Source: Dendrocalamus latiflorus (Eukaryota; Streptophyta; Magnoliopsida; Poales; Poaceae). From it: a stretch of 64,000 nucleotides of DNA. The stretch covers positions 25,052,227 through 25,116,226 of the forward strand of contig CM029671.1 of assembly GCA_017311315.1 (NCBI GenBank). Direction: 5' to 3'. The notes beneath the pieces were generated by a model. The model searched no databases. It was not told the DNA's origin and saw only the letters and a program-made list of their open reading frames with translations. Shown here piece after piece: positions 1 to 10,552 of this stretch (its first letter is position 1; every line of letters starts with the position of its first letter). The position numbers and the translations under genes were made by a program.

Positions 1-18
1 AATTTGTGCGGTAGGAAT

Positions 19-979
19 CAGGGGCGGATTTGGGCCCATGGCAACATGGGCTTCAGCCCGGGGCGTGCAAAAAAATGCTATGTATAGCCCAGGTATATAT
101 AGCCCAGCCCGGGGTAATATAATTAGTATTCAGCCCAGTAGCCCCGTCACTCCCTCAGCCCATTGCCGTCGCCCGTCTGCTGCTCTGCCTGTCTCCGCAC
201 CGAAGGCCCATCAAGTGCTCGGCCGCTCGGGCTCAGCCCATCCTCACGCGCTCGGCCATCCCAGGCGCGGAGACGCCCTCGCGGCCCCGTTCCCCCGATT
301 GCTCAGCTGCCAGAAATCTCCCCAGTCCCCCCGAGGCCCCGATTCCCCCGATTGCTCAGCCGCTCAGGCAAACCCTAACCCCCGAAATCTCGCCTCGCCA
401 GCTCGCCGACGCCGCCGCTCGTCGCCTCGTCCCGGCGCCGCACTCTTCCCAGCCCGCCCCTCCTCCCGGCGCCGCGCATCTTCGGATCTTCCCGGCCCGG
501 CCCGCCCCGCCTCCCGGCGCCGCCCCTCTTCCGGCTCCTCTACGGCTGCGGATCTTCTCGGCCTCAGCCTGCCCCGCCTCCCGGCGCCGGCGCGCCGCCC
601 CTCTTCCCGGCCCGCCCCGCCTCCCGTTGCCGCCCGCCCGCCCGGTAAGTCTGTAAAAACTTAATGGAAATCACAAATGGAAATTGTCATGAACTCATGA
701 TGTAAGATTTCCAATTTTTTGCTTGGTGAATCACTGAATCTGTGAATGGTGACTGTGACTTACTGACTGTTAATAGAAATATCGAATGTTTGGAAGTCTG
801 GAAGAAGCCGTTAGCCGTGGATTTGGATTTATCCAGTGACTGAATTTGTCCAGTTGATTTGGTTGTGTAATGTGTATGAAGAAGCCGTGGATTTGGATTT
901 GGTATGTGTACAAATTGGCGTTAGTTTTAGGTGGTTAAAGTTCAGCCCGGGGTGTAGCCAAATCCTGGTTCCGCCACTG
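19..979. mobile_element. Non-autonomous hAT-type transposon
   Basis: The element begins CAGGGGCGGA and its other end, read on the opposite strand, begins CAGTGGCGGA, so the terminal inverted repeats match at 9 of 10 positions. It is flanked by a perfect 8-bp direct repeat, GTAGGAAT, at 11-18 and 980-987. An 8-bp duplication plus a CAGGGG-type terminus is the hAT signature. The first 650 bases are extremely C-rich and open in several frames (for example 38-664). No hAT catalytic or dimerisation motif is visible there, so I read it as non-coding or as captured promoter/exon sequence. The second half is AT-rich with no gene. Confidence 0.85.
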
Positions 980-987
980 GTAGGAAT

Positions 988-1734
988 GATTGACACAGGC
1001 TTTGGAATCCGGTTATCGCCGCAAAAATGACCTGCGGGAATCGGCAGAGTAGCCTTGCAGCTTCCGTTGCTTTCTGCTGGGAGGTGGTCGTGTTTGCTCC
1101 GGGGCTGCTGCTGCGGCTGATGGGCCTCACGTTGCAGCGCAGACGGCCGTGTGGTGGTCGATGGGCCGGGCAGCGTACGTGCGCGGGGAGAATCGTCGAG
1201 TGCGCCGCACGGTGGCTGACACACTGGGCTGGGCCGGGCTAGGCTGAGGCCGCCGGTTTTTAATTTCCACTCTTATTTTGCCCCTTCTCTATCGTGTGGG
1301 CAGCAATTCATACCATGCATGGCACACGCACTACACAGTAGCTACAATTTGCGGCACTTTAAGCTGCCATGCGTATGCTCCAGTTTTTTTTAAGTACAAC
1401 AAGAATGCATACACGTATAGACGTGATATCATATATACTCACACACGTATACCATAAATGTACACATCTACGTCGGTGCATCCAATACACACGTTAAGAC
1501 AAAGCGGAGACCTAAATCCTCACATAGTAAGGGCACATACTTTGACCACTGACTGAACATACTCAAGTGCATGTGTACTCTGAGGTAATATTCACATAAA
1601 TAGTACCTGGAGAGTACTGTTCATATGAACAGTGTCCTCCGAAAATGAGACGTCCCAAGATCGAGCCCAAGCGGGTGGGTTGCACGCTGACAGCCTCACC
1701 ATCCGAGCAAAGCTCAGTTCTCACGTATACTCCA
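988..1734. other. Intergenic, no gene seen
   Basis: Short frames (829-1224 minus, 1027-1242 plus) overlap each other and the hAT end and show no known domain. The remainder is AT-rich spacer. Nothing else can be supported. Confidence 0.5.
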
Positions 1735-2000
1735 GTTTATTACATGGTACTATCTTTTTTACTCATCGTTTTAGACATCGACGTAGTCTTCAATATATAC
1801 ATTTGGCTATTACTTTTTCAATTATACGTAAGTAAAAATTATTGAAAACATAATGATATGAAAATATTTTTGATGATTAATCTAGTGATATTATTTCTAC
1901 CTAACAAATCCAAATATTTTCGTACATATTAACATCAAAGTTTTTTCAAAGTTGACTGCACATGTTTAAAACAATATCTAGAAAAGAACGGAGGAAGTAG
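1735..2000. repeat. Decayed MITE-like segment
   Basis: An AT-rich block that ends in GAACGGAGGAAGTA, resembling the ACGGAGGGAGTA terminus of the Stowaway MITEs that are common in grasses. The opposite end (ACTCCAGTTTATTAC) is diverged. The assignment rests on this terminus and on length only. Confidence 0.35.
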
Positions 2001-2211
2001 TTCAACTAATACTGTGAAAGAAATGTAGCTCTTGTCTCTCCGTTCTCCAATCACCGAACTCGATCCGTATATTAAAGTATAACACAGTACCGGCTGCTGG
2101 ACTGCTGCTGTTCTGTGCTGATTCCAAGTTTTCCAGCCGCCAGGGAGCGCATGACTGTGGGCGTGTCTGGTAGTAGCACTACGCCGCACCCGAGCAGTTC
2201 TGGGCCAGTTC

Positions 2212-2442
2212 TTTTCGGCAGCGGTTTATGATTTTTGATTGTGGTTTGTGATTTTTAAATTGTTTATATGAGATATTATAAAGTAATAGAAACTCACGTG
2301 TGATTTTTACTGATATAAATAAAGTCAGTAAAGTATATACTATAATTACCTAGTAGACCCTATTTTAAAAAAATACTCCGTTTAAAAGCTAGTTACTAAA
2401 AAAACTGAAAAACAGTTTTAAAAATCTAAAAAGAACAGAGCC
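2212..2442. repeat. MITE, family B copy 1
   Basis: About 230 bp with inverted ends of the type GGGCCTGTTCTTTT. It carries the family core 'actcacgtgtgatttttactgatataaat' region followed by AAAGTATATACTATAATTA. Related copies lie near 3180, 16702, 19417, 38841 and 59165. There is no coding capacity. The superfamily is not assigned because I cannot define a target duplication. Confidence 0.6.
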
Positions 2443-3179
2443 AATGGTCCAATTCCAATCTCAACAACTCACTCTCGCGCACTTGATCAGCTCCATGCGT
2501 GCTGCCGTTTGTTTTCTTCTCTCTGTTGCCAACGCGATATGCCACAAAGTACAGCAGCAAGCTCGCGACGATGGAGTCCAATGGCGCAAAAAAGGTCAAG
2601 GCATCTATCTCCCTCAGGAAACAGGCGCTCCCGCACGAAACGCGTGGCGCCTTTCTCGGGATTACCGGCCGGCAAGCATTTCCCACTGCTCGTGGTTTTC
2701 CGTCGCCCGACTGGCCGCCGAACGATCGAGAGGCCCCAGAGCAACAAGTAGTGATGAGAAAAGCTGCGCCATTGCTGCCGTCGCTACTAGTACTACTGCT
2801 AATAGTCCATGCATCTTCAGTAGTGTTCCCCCTTGAGCTTCTTTTATGGTTTCCCAGGTACTTCACAACACATCAAACATGTGCGAATTGCGCCATTGGG
2901 CGACTGCCCGGAGCACAGTCACACGCACAGCACCCAGCAGCAGTAAAAGAAAGGGTGGATCACAATTCGTTGCAGATCATATCACATCACATCATGTCCC
3001 TTGTTCTCTTAGGCTTATAACTTTTATTTATGTTTTTTTTCAAAATAATAAAAAAATCTGTTGTAAAAAGTCATCCTATTTATTTTGACTTTCAAAGAAA
3101 TAAAAAACCTAAAATAACATGGCTTGCTTTCTCTGCACTGCACACGGCTTTCTTGCACTGCACCGTGCAATAAGGATAT
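2443..3179. other. Spacer with overlapping short frames, unrecognised
   Basis: Frames on both strands (2426-2866 minus, 2499-3020 plus) cover the same bases. In the plus frame a stretch beginning MRKAAPLLPSLLVLLLIVHA at about 2755 looks like a signal peptide followed by a short tail, but no domain follows. A cryptic small secreted peptide or a gene relic is possible. I cannot support a gene. Confidence 0.25.
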
Positions 3180-3326
3180 GGGCCTGTTTCTTTTTGGCTG
3201 TGACTTGTGGTTTTTGGGCTGTTTGTACGAAAGATTACAGAGTAATATAAACTCACGAGCGGTTTTTGCTGATATAAATGAAATCAGTAAAGTATATACT
3301 ATAATTAAGTTGAAAAGTACAGGGCC
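3180..3326. repeat. MITE family B, internally deleted copy
   Basis: It starts GGGCCTGTTTCTTTTTGGCT and ends in the inverted TTGAAAAGTACAGGGCC. It carries the core AAAGTATATACTATAATTAA but lacks the distal third seen in the copy at 2212. Confidence 0.5.
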
Positions 3327-3885
3327 TATAGCTGGCCTAATGCTCAAAACAATCGGCAGAAGCTTGCAGGGATGCCTGCATGGATGTCAATGGTCAAAGA
3401 AACTACCTCTAGCTAGTTAGGTTTATGGCAGGTGCTCCACGACTATTCTAATGTGCAAGCGTGCAACTTTTGAACTCGGCGTGCGCGCGTGTCCCTATCT
3501 GTGTTCCAAGATTCCAAGCTAAGGCTTAAGCGATTAATTGCCTTCCCTAGCTAGTGCTAAGTACAGACTAACGCTGCTGCTACTATCACTTGATGCTTGA
3601 AACGATTTTTTTTTGGAATAAAGTGCTCTGCCGGCCTAGCTAAGCACGTTTTGATTAGTTCGTCTTTCCGGACTTCGAGGCGCGCAAATGAGCAAGCTAG
3701 CATGCATGAAATTAAGAATCACAGCCTAACGATTGGATTTGATTCACTTTTAAGATGCTAATTGGAGGGTCTAGGGTTGTTTAGGTTGATGGTTTGGTAG
3801 TCAAATGTGGAGGTGCACGCATGCTTTAAAACCTAAAGGAGATATGCAGTGGTTAGGTTGCATGTGATAGAGAGGATGCAATGGG

Positions 3886-4050
3886 AGATCGATGCACTGC
3901 TAAAATGTCATGGTCGTCATGGACTCAATGACAATATCTGCCATTAACAATAGATAGCATCTAAAGATCGATGCACTGGTAAAATGTCATGGTCGTCATC
4001 GACTCAATGAGATAATGACAATATCTGCCACTAACAATAGATCGCATCTG
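3886..4050. repeat. Tandem duplication, about 79 and 86 bp
   Basis: Unit 1 is 3886-3964 and unit 2 is 3965-4050. Both start AGATCGATGCACTG and contain AAATGTCATGGTCGTCAT. Unit 2 has a small insertion of GAGATAAT type. Confidence 0.8.
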
Positions 4051-4089
4051 CAACGCCTCCGTTTTTGGGAACAGGAACGTCATTATCTT

Positions 4090-7030
4090 TCGTAACAGCC
4101 CAGGAGTTCAGTTACGGACAAAAAAGTATCATGCCTACTCACGAACATTTAAAAGGAGTTAATTTGATTAAAATAAGACTTAATAGTTAATTTTAACAAT
4201 TTTAAGGATGTCCAAACCCAAAACTTAACTTACAATCAGAAGAACCAAAGAAAACTCCACAGAACGCTTGAGTGCGATCGTAATCCTAACACGAAAACTT
4301 ATAATATACTGCTCTTCTCTTGATCTCTGTGTTAGGGGGAAAATTAAATCAAGACTGAGTAAAACCAACCGTACTCAATAAGTCACATGGGGGGAAAATG
4401 CTATATAACTACTTGCTAGGGTTTGCAAAAGATGGGAATATCTGGGTTTGATTAAGTAGTTGTGGATGCAGTTTTATTTGTAAACATTTTTAAACACAAA
4501 AGTTCAAGAGCTTCTTAAGAAATTGGAGTTTCAAAACTTGATTACCAGACTTCCATCATTCCCAAATTATTTCCAAATCTACTTATGCCTCGCTATTGGA
4601 TTCACCCATTAAACATAATTTCATTTACCGAAAGTACGACGCATTCTAATACAATTAATCATAACTCCGCAGAGTTGCCCTACTTTACCCACAAGATTCC
4701 TTAACTCCCGTAACAGAATTAAGAAAACAATGTTGTTCACTGCTCAATTCTTTATATAGCCTCCACCCAGTAGGTTTTTGATCTCAACAAGCTCGGGCGA
4801 CCCCACGGGCCTCGCCCAACTTGTTGCAGCCATACCGTTGTATGGTTAACCAATTCCCATACAGACTCACCCTCGGTCTCCACCCGCCAGTTGTAGAGGC
4901 TCAATCAAATCGGAGCAGTTACTAGACTAGGTTTGACAAAGTCAACGCTTGTGGTTGGGTGGGTGCTATGTTCTTTACTCGGCATAAGGGTCTGGTTCTT
5001 ATATTTTTAGCTGAGGCAACTTCCACGCACAAACCCATATTTAGTGTCATTACACTTCCACCATTTCATATTCAAGCCTCCACCCTAGGATAAGGTCTTG
5101 CGACCCGGCCCGCTTATGGCCTTCTGCGATCCTCGCTTACCCTATTTCCACTTTCCAAAATTCTATCCACAATGCTAGATTCCTTATCAGTGGAAAAATT
5201 TGATGAGTTTATAAACTATCTTGATTACATTATTATTATATTTAATATCACTATGTCTTGTCAAGGTGAATATGGCCATCAAGTCAAACTGAGCTTTTTC
5301 GGGTGGTAGGACCTAACTAATATTATGTCATTCTAAATAGTTATTGTACATGAAATAACAACTTGTAATTAACATAATGAAAATATTGATAATTAAAGGA
5401 ATGTAGGTTCAACATGATCAAAAACATGTGACTTGCCTTACGGATCTACGACTTCGACAATTTTGAATATTCTTCGGTTTCTTGAGCTTGGGTTTGAGCT
5501 TCTCCTTCCTGCTCCGGGTGAACTTCAACGTCGGAGGCTAACGCAAAATCAAACAAGATAACTTAGTCCCACGCTCGAAGGATTGAGTTAGGAACAAAGA
5601 AAGAAAATAAAAAAGAAAATTCTAAAAATCCAAGTAAATAGGGTTTTGGGCTTTTAAAAGGGTCCAAAAGGCGAAACGGGGCTGAGAAATGGGTCGACGG
5701 GCTCGAAACAGTCATAATGGGTATATATATGTGTGTGTTTTTGGGTTTGCGTGAACTGTTTCTTGCGGGTTTTGTTGGCGGTTCGGGTGTGTTCGATCCG
5801 ACACTGTTCATGCTGGTTTTGGTTCGGGACTAATGGGTCGGGTGAATAGTAATGCATAATTACTATTCATCTTCCTCCCTCGTCCACACGCGCGCGCCAA
5901 AACAGAAGAAGATGGCTCTGGCGACTGGCGGAGCTAGGGTGGCTTGTGACGAATTTTGAGGCTATGGCTGGGTTGCTGGGGTTACCAGGATTCCATTTTG
6001 GGGGTCAGCAGGGCCAACGAAGTCGGCGATCGCCGGTAGTGAGCTTTCTCCTCCGCGGATGGTTTGCACAGTGTAGGGTGAACTGGGGGTTAAACAGACG
6101 ATCGGGTTGGTCTTTGAGCATCTATGGGGTTAGGGCAAGCTCGTGGAAGTGACGGTTGAGGCTAGGGAGGTCGGGGTTGAGCTGGCCACGGTGAGGTGGT
6201 TTGGCCGTGCGGTGGGTCTCGACGCCGGGGAAGAGGGGAGCTTGGGGAGCTATGGCGGTGGTTCGGGAGTGTTTCTGAGGGCTTGAGGAGGCTATAGGCG
6301 AGTGTAATTGGAAAGTGGGAGCTCGAAGAGGTGAAATCGAGTTAGGGCTTACATTTGGGGATTCCAGCGATTACCGACAATAGGGAGGGTGATCGGAGCT
6401 TTTGGGGTGCTCGGCTGGCTCTAGGGACTGATGGCTTCGAATGGAGGAGCTCAGGCGTATTTATAGGGCACTAAAGGCGGTTCGGCACAGTAAGCTGGCC
6501 ATGGCGGCGACGGTGCGTGGCACAACTGGGAGGGTTCGAGGAGGCACGGTTCGACGGTCAAGGAGGAACGTACTGGCTGCCTCGAGCGATGTGTTGCAGT
6601 GGTCAAAAGTAGTGAATGTGTTAGGTCGGCCGAGAGAGAGTAGAGAAAGCGGAAGGCGCGCGAGAGTCGGCGGCAGGGTGGTCGGTGTGGCTGACACACT
6701 GCAGGGGGTGTCAGGGGAGGGCGTACGACCTCTGACAGGTGGTACAGAGCTGACAGTGGCAAGAGAACTCGAGAAGGCGCGGGAGAAGCGGGCGGCGGCA
6801 AAATCAGACGGCGGCGGTCGGTTTTTGGACCGTGAACAGTGACACCGGGCCTCTCCTCCATTCAAGTCGTGCTGGCATGGATTAGTGGCGGCTTTGGGTT
6901 GAGATTCGTGTAGGACTGGCTAAGGATCAAGGGGAAAACGAAATCAAAACGCAATTTGAATTCTTTGCAAAAAAAAAAAATCGGTTTGTTTTAGCGTCTA
7001 AAGAGCCTTGTGACAAATTTGAAGGCCCTT
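4090..7030 (-). repeat. Long LTR-like repeat, copy 1 (borders approximate)
   Basis: The left border CGTAACAGCCC resembles TGTAACGGCCC of the copy at 46256. Shared internal blocks include CCGTACTCAA.AAGTCACA, GGATTCACCCATTAAACA, CAGAGTTGC and AACAATGTTGTT. The right half is GC-rich with overlapping frames on both strands (for example 6441-6842 plus and 6451-6861 minus), which I do not treat as genes. The orientation is inferred from the copy at 60-63 kb, where the TATA box and the terminal CGTTACA lie on the plus strand. The most likely identity is a solo or truncated LTR of a Ty3/gypsy element with about 3-kb LTRs. That is an inference. Confidence 0.45.
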
Positions 7031-7145
7031 ATCAGTCAGACCAAAGAATCTTGCCGTTCCCTGTACAACAATTTCTCACATTGATTTTATTCCACACCTA
7101 GCGTAAAGCTACACGAACTAATTAAAACATTGCAACATAACCCAT

Positions 7146-7560
7146 AGTGCTACAAATTTACAATTCGTGGTAGCTAGCCATCTGCTTTTTGAGGAAAATG
7201 TAAAAGGTGATTTAGTGCTAGCATTGATGCGATTCGTAGCTATAGTTTCTTTCCCTTTCATCTCATATATACTTCACATGGTCGCATCTCTACCATCGAA
7301 AAGCACTACTAGCTAGTTACAAGCAGAGCTGCTAAGAGAACAGTGACATTGCAAGTATTGTGCTAGTTTGTTAGACCACTAGTGCTAAAAATTCACATTT
7401 CATGGTACCTAATTAGCTTTTCATCTGAAATAAAATGTGAAGGGTGATGCATGATACAAGCATGCATTGATGCCGGCCCATATCCAGCTCTTTTTTTTTC
7501 TTTCGTTTGTACTTTCGCATCTACCATGGAGCCGTACTTAACAAGAACTGCAAACTTAAC
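7146..7560. repeat. Diverged tandem duplication
   Basis: Two units (about 7146-7318 and 7380-7560) share, in order, TAGTGCTA.AAATT, a TGGTA.CTA block, AAAATGT.AA.GGTGAT, GCATTGATGC and CGCATCT.TACCAT. They are clearly homologous but many substitutions apart. No gene is present. Confidence 0.5.
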
Positions 7561-7653
7561 AAGAATTTGTTATGTGACTTCAAAGCATACCTCTTCTTTT
7601 GAAAATTAAAAGTGATACAGTTAACGTCCAAGAATGTAAATAGAGTGAGAATA

Positions 7654-7673
7654 TGTACGTACGTACGTACGTA
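7654..7673. repeat. GTAC microsatellite
   Basis: Five GTAC units in a row lie just outside the left end of the MULE. Confidence 0.8.
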
Positions 7674-7701
7674 TGAAATGAATTTCTAAAGGGAAATCTA
7701 A

Positions 7702-7955
7702 GAATTTTTTGTACGGATAATCCGTTTTTTATTCGAAAATACATAAATATACCCACGACAACATTTTTTACAAAAATAATCTCCAGTCGCCACCCCATTG
7801 GGCGACTGCTGCCTTTCGCCCAACCGGGAGGCGACATTTAGGGAATCTGTGTACCGTTGGGCGACTTCTTCAATCGCTTTACGGTTGAGCGACTGCAATT
7901 GCAGTCGCCCAACGGTTGAGCGACTGCAATTGCAGTCGCCCAATGGATGGGCGAC
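7702..7955 (+). repeat. MULE left terminal inverted repeat
   Basis: 254 bp, near-identical to the reverse complement of 13644-13897. The inner half is built from about 31-bp subrepeats with arms such as GCGACTGCAATTGCAGTCGC, which are themselves palindromes. Confidence 0.9.
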
Positions 7956-7967
7956 TTTACTCAGTCC

Positions 7968-8335
7968 CCGTGAATTTTTAGAGTTTTATCAATTTTGTAG
8001 TTTTAAACTGGAAAAAAATATGGTATAGTTGTAATAAAAGTTTATGTTTATTGTATGTTGTAGGTACATTTAAAATTTTGAGGAAATTTTTTTAAGTACA
8101 ATTGACTGTAGAACGTTTGATATATACATTGGTATGTTTTAAGGGTTTGCAATCCGCGTGAATTTTGTATGTTTTGTCAATTTTGTAGTTATAAACTGCG
8201 TAAAAATCAGATAAATTTGTAATAGAAGTTTATGTTCAATGTAAGTTGTAGATGCAAAAAAAATTTTGGTAAATTTTATTAGGCACGATTGACCGTAGAA
8301 CGGTTGATACATAAAGTGGTAAGTGATGTGACCAG
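7968..8335. repeat. Diverged tandem duplication, about 189-bp period
   Basis: Units starting near 7968 and 8157 share CGTGAATTTT, TCAATTTTGTAGTT, AAGTTTATGTT and GTAGAACG.TTGATA in the same order. It lies inside the MULE just within the left terminus and may be subterminal transposase-binding sequence (inference). Confidence 0.55.
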
Positions 8336-8417
8336 TGGCATGTGTGGAACTCTGTAGTTGTAATGTTCAGAACTCCACCGCTAGTCGTAACATGCCTTAG
8401 GAATTATTACATTTTGT

Positions 8418-9024
8418 CTACTGGGTGTAGCGTGGTTGTTTGCCCTTTTTGTCGCGCCCTGAAGATGGCTCCGCTGCATCCTTCTTCCTGTCACTCTTGG
8501 TCTTGAGAGCTGCCTCACGAGCTTGAAGCTCTTCCTCCTGACGCTTGATGGCTGCTTCACGCAGACCTAACTTCTCCCGCCTCCTTTGCAGCTCATCCTC
8601 CTTGCCCTTAAGACGGATTTGGTCCACCCTCACGCGACGCTCTTGCTCATGCCGCATTTGTCGTTCCACCTCGCGAGCCTGATCCATCTTGACAAGGTAT
8701 TGTCCTTTGTTTTCCACCTCGCGAGGGTTCCGTGGCCATGCCGGCGGCACCCGATCCACCCATTCGATGAACTTGCAAGGCTATGTGTGTCGTGGTAGAT
8801 GTCATGGATAAAGTTGAAGAACGATAACGAGAAACAAAGGATTTAGTTGTCGTCGTTACCACGAAGTCGTCATCCAGGTCTGGACATTTGAAGTACCTAC
8901 GGCCGTAATAGGCTCGTGGTAGTGGATCCGTCCAGACGCACAGCATCATCCTAAGACCGCAATGGCACTTCGGACGCTCATGCCACTCCGGCACTCGAAA
9001 AGGGTCGGACCTCCAGGAAGACAT
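8418..9024 (-). CDS. GRF-type zinc-finger protein carried by the MULE (two exons)
   Basis: Exon 1 is 9024-8860 (55 codons from ATG). It is followed by an 88-bp GT-AG intron (8859-8772) and exon 2 is 8771-8418, giving about 172 aa in phase 0. Exon 1 has CHCG at residues 20-23, then GRRYFKCPD at about 41-49. After splicing, an FIEWVD segment joins directly behind DDDFV. This reproduces the GRF zinc-finger layout (CxCG, aromatic-rich FxC, acidic/W end). Exon 2 residues (about 75-150) are a highly charged heptad-rich helix (ERQMRHEQERRVRVDQ and following), a predicted coiled coil, ending in a basic tail. The family suggests nucleic-acid binding; the role in the transposon is unknown. It is arranged divergently to a second GRF gene at 9664. 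The splice sites are predicted by eye. Confidence 0.7.
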
Positions 9025-9167
9025 TGTTGTGTAATAGTATTGTGATGGCTTGAGGAGGAGTTGTGTTGTGGTATGTAATACATGTGATGCCTTTATGTAG
9101 GCAGGTGAACTGGTGCAGTGGGCATAGTCCACGGAGAGTACATACGAATCTTTTCGCTTTTTCAGGC

Positions 9168-9582
9168 TTTTCAGATGCCAGTGTAGCAATAAATGTCCCT
9201 CCGTAGGCTTTTCAGATGCCAGTTTATGTAGGCTAGGCTTTTCAGAGGCCAGTCTATGTAGGCTAGGCTTTTCAGAGGCCAGTCTATGTAAGCTAGGCTT
9301 TTCAGAGGCCAGTCTATGTAGGCTAGGCTTTTCAGAGGCCAGTCTATGTAGGCTAGGCTTTTCAGAGGCCAGTCTATGTAGGCTAGGCTTTTCAGATGCC
9401 AGTCTATGTAGGCTAGGCTTTTCAGAGGCCAGTCTATGTAGGCTTTTCAGAGGCCAGTCTATGTAGGCTTTTCAGAGGCCAGTCTATGTAGCCTTTTCAG
9501 AGGCCAGTCTATGTAGGCTTTTCAGAGGCTAGTCTATGTAGGCTTTTCAGAGGCCAGTGTAGCAATAAATGTCCCTCCGTGT
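9168..9582. repeat. 30-bp minisatellite between the two GRF genes
   Basis: The unit contains CTTTTCAGAGGCCAGTCTAT followed by GTAGGCTAGG. The units are 30 bp from about 9230 to 9430 and then shorten to about 25 bp by loss of GCTAG. The array is bounded on both sides by copies of CAGTGTAGCAATAAATG. It lies between two divergently oriented MULE genes, so it may be part of a bidirectional promoter (inference). Confidence 0.9.
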
Positions 9583-9663
9583 TGCTATAAGTAGCACGGT
9601 TGGGGTCCCATGACATTGTAAATCGAACAAAGAAGAACCATCTCTTTCGTGGTGAAATATACC

Positions 9664-10276
9664 ATGTCAGAAGCCGAGGGGCCAGTGGGATTTGGGTCAC
9701 CGAAGGACGACATTCCCTTAGAAAGGAGGGATATGTTCGGTCCACAGTACCGATTGATATCAAGTCGGCGTGCTCAACCAGCGTGGCCGAAATGCAGACA
9801 CAATGAGTACGCAGTCGTCCAGATCTTGGATTCCCCGAACGATGGCGGGCGACGTTTCTTTCGATGCTCACGCTCCGGGGTACAAATTAGTAATATTACA
9901 TTTGTTATTGCTTATGGACCCTCAAAGTTTAGCGTCCTTTGTTTTGCAGATGGCAAAATGCGACTTCTCCCGCTGGATCGACCCTCCTCATGAACGATAT
10001 GTTGATCGTTATGTGGATACATTGTGGGCTCGAATATGGGACTTGGAGTACCGAATGGAGAGTCTCACTGAGGAGAACAACGACCTCCGCGAACAGATGC
10101 AACGCGAGAGGGGCAACGAGGAGGTCGTGAATATAGGAAGCTCTTACGATCCCACATGTTGCTACGCGAACCCGAGCTGCATATGTGCATGCCACTCCCA
10201 CGACGGCCAGCCACGTCCGAGGCGGCCCCCCCAGCAATTCTCCATGTGGGTGCCACGAGGCTCGTTTTGCATGTAG
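9664..10276 (+). CDS. Second GRF-type zinc-finger protein of the MULE (two exons)
   Basis: Exon 1 is 9664-9879 (72 codons, from ATG of MSEAEG). A 70-bp GT-AG intron covers 9880-9949, with acceptor TTTTGCAG. Exon 2 is 9950-10276 (108 codons plus stop), giving about 180 aa in phase 0. Across the junction the protein reads KCRHN, then NDGGRRFFRCSRSG and MAKCDFSRWIDPP: C-x-H, GRRFF.C and C.F..W.D spaced as in GRF zinc fingers. A coiled coil follows (WDLEYRMESLTEENNDLREQ and beyond, about residues 105-135), then a Cys/His-rich tail (CCYANPSCICACHSH). A TATA-like CTATAAG lies at about 9585. The same architecture as the gene at 8418-9024 suggests ancient duplication or independent capture. The function in transposition is unknown. 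Confidence 0.7.
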
Positions 10277-10552
10277 GTAACGAGGGTTATGGTTGTGTCG
10301 TATTTTATTTCATGTATTTGTTGATGTGTTGATGCTGTGGCGGTAGGACTGTTGTGTTAAGTAAAATTGTTGGGTGTAGTACTTTCCATAGATCCTGCAT
10401 GTGCAATGTATGTGTTGTTTCGTGTTGTAAGCCCTCTTTTGTCATCTCGCAATAAATGACTCTATGTAGGCACTTTAGAGCCTGTAGTTTCGTAATAAAA
10501 GTGGATTCGTAGGCACCAATAAATTGCAATACTTAAAAGGGAAACAGTACGT

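Noticed and set aside
38..664. 208-codon plus frame
   Set aside because: It lies wholly inside the non-autonomous hAT element. C-rich composition explains the lack of stops and there is no motif.
9168..9582. CRISPR-like regular array
   Set aside because: The units are contiguous with no unique spacers, the context is a plant transposon, and the unit length changes along the array: a minisatellite.
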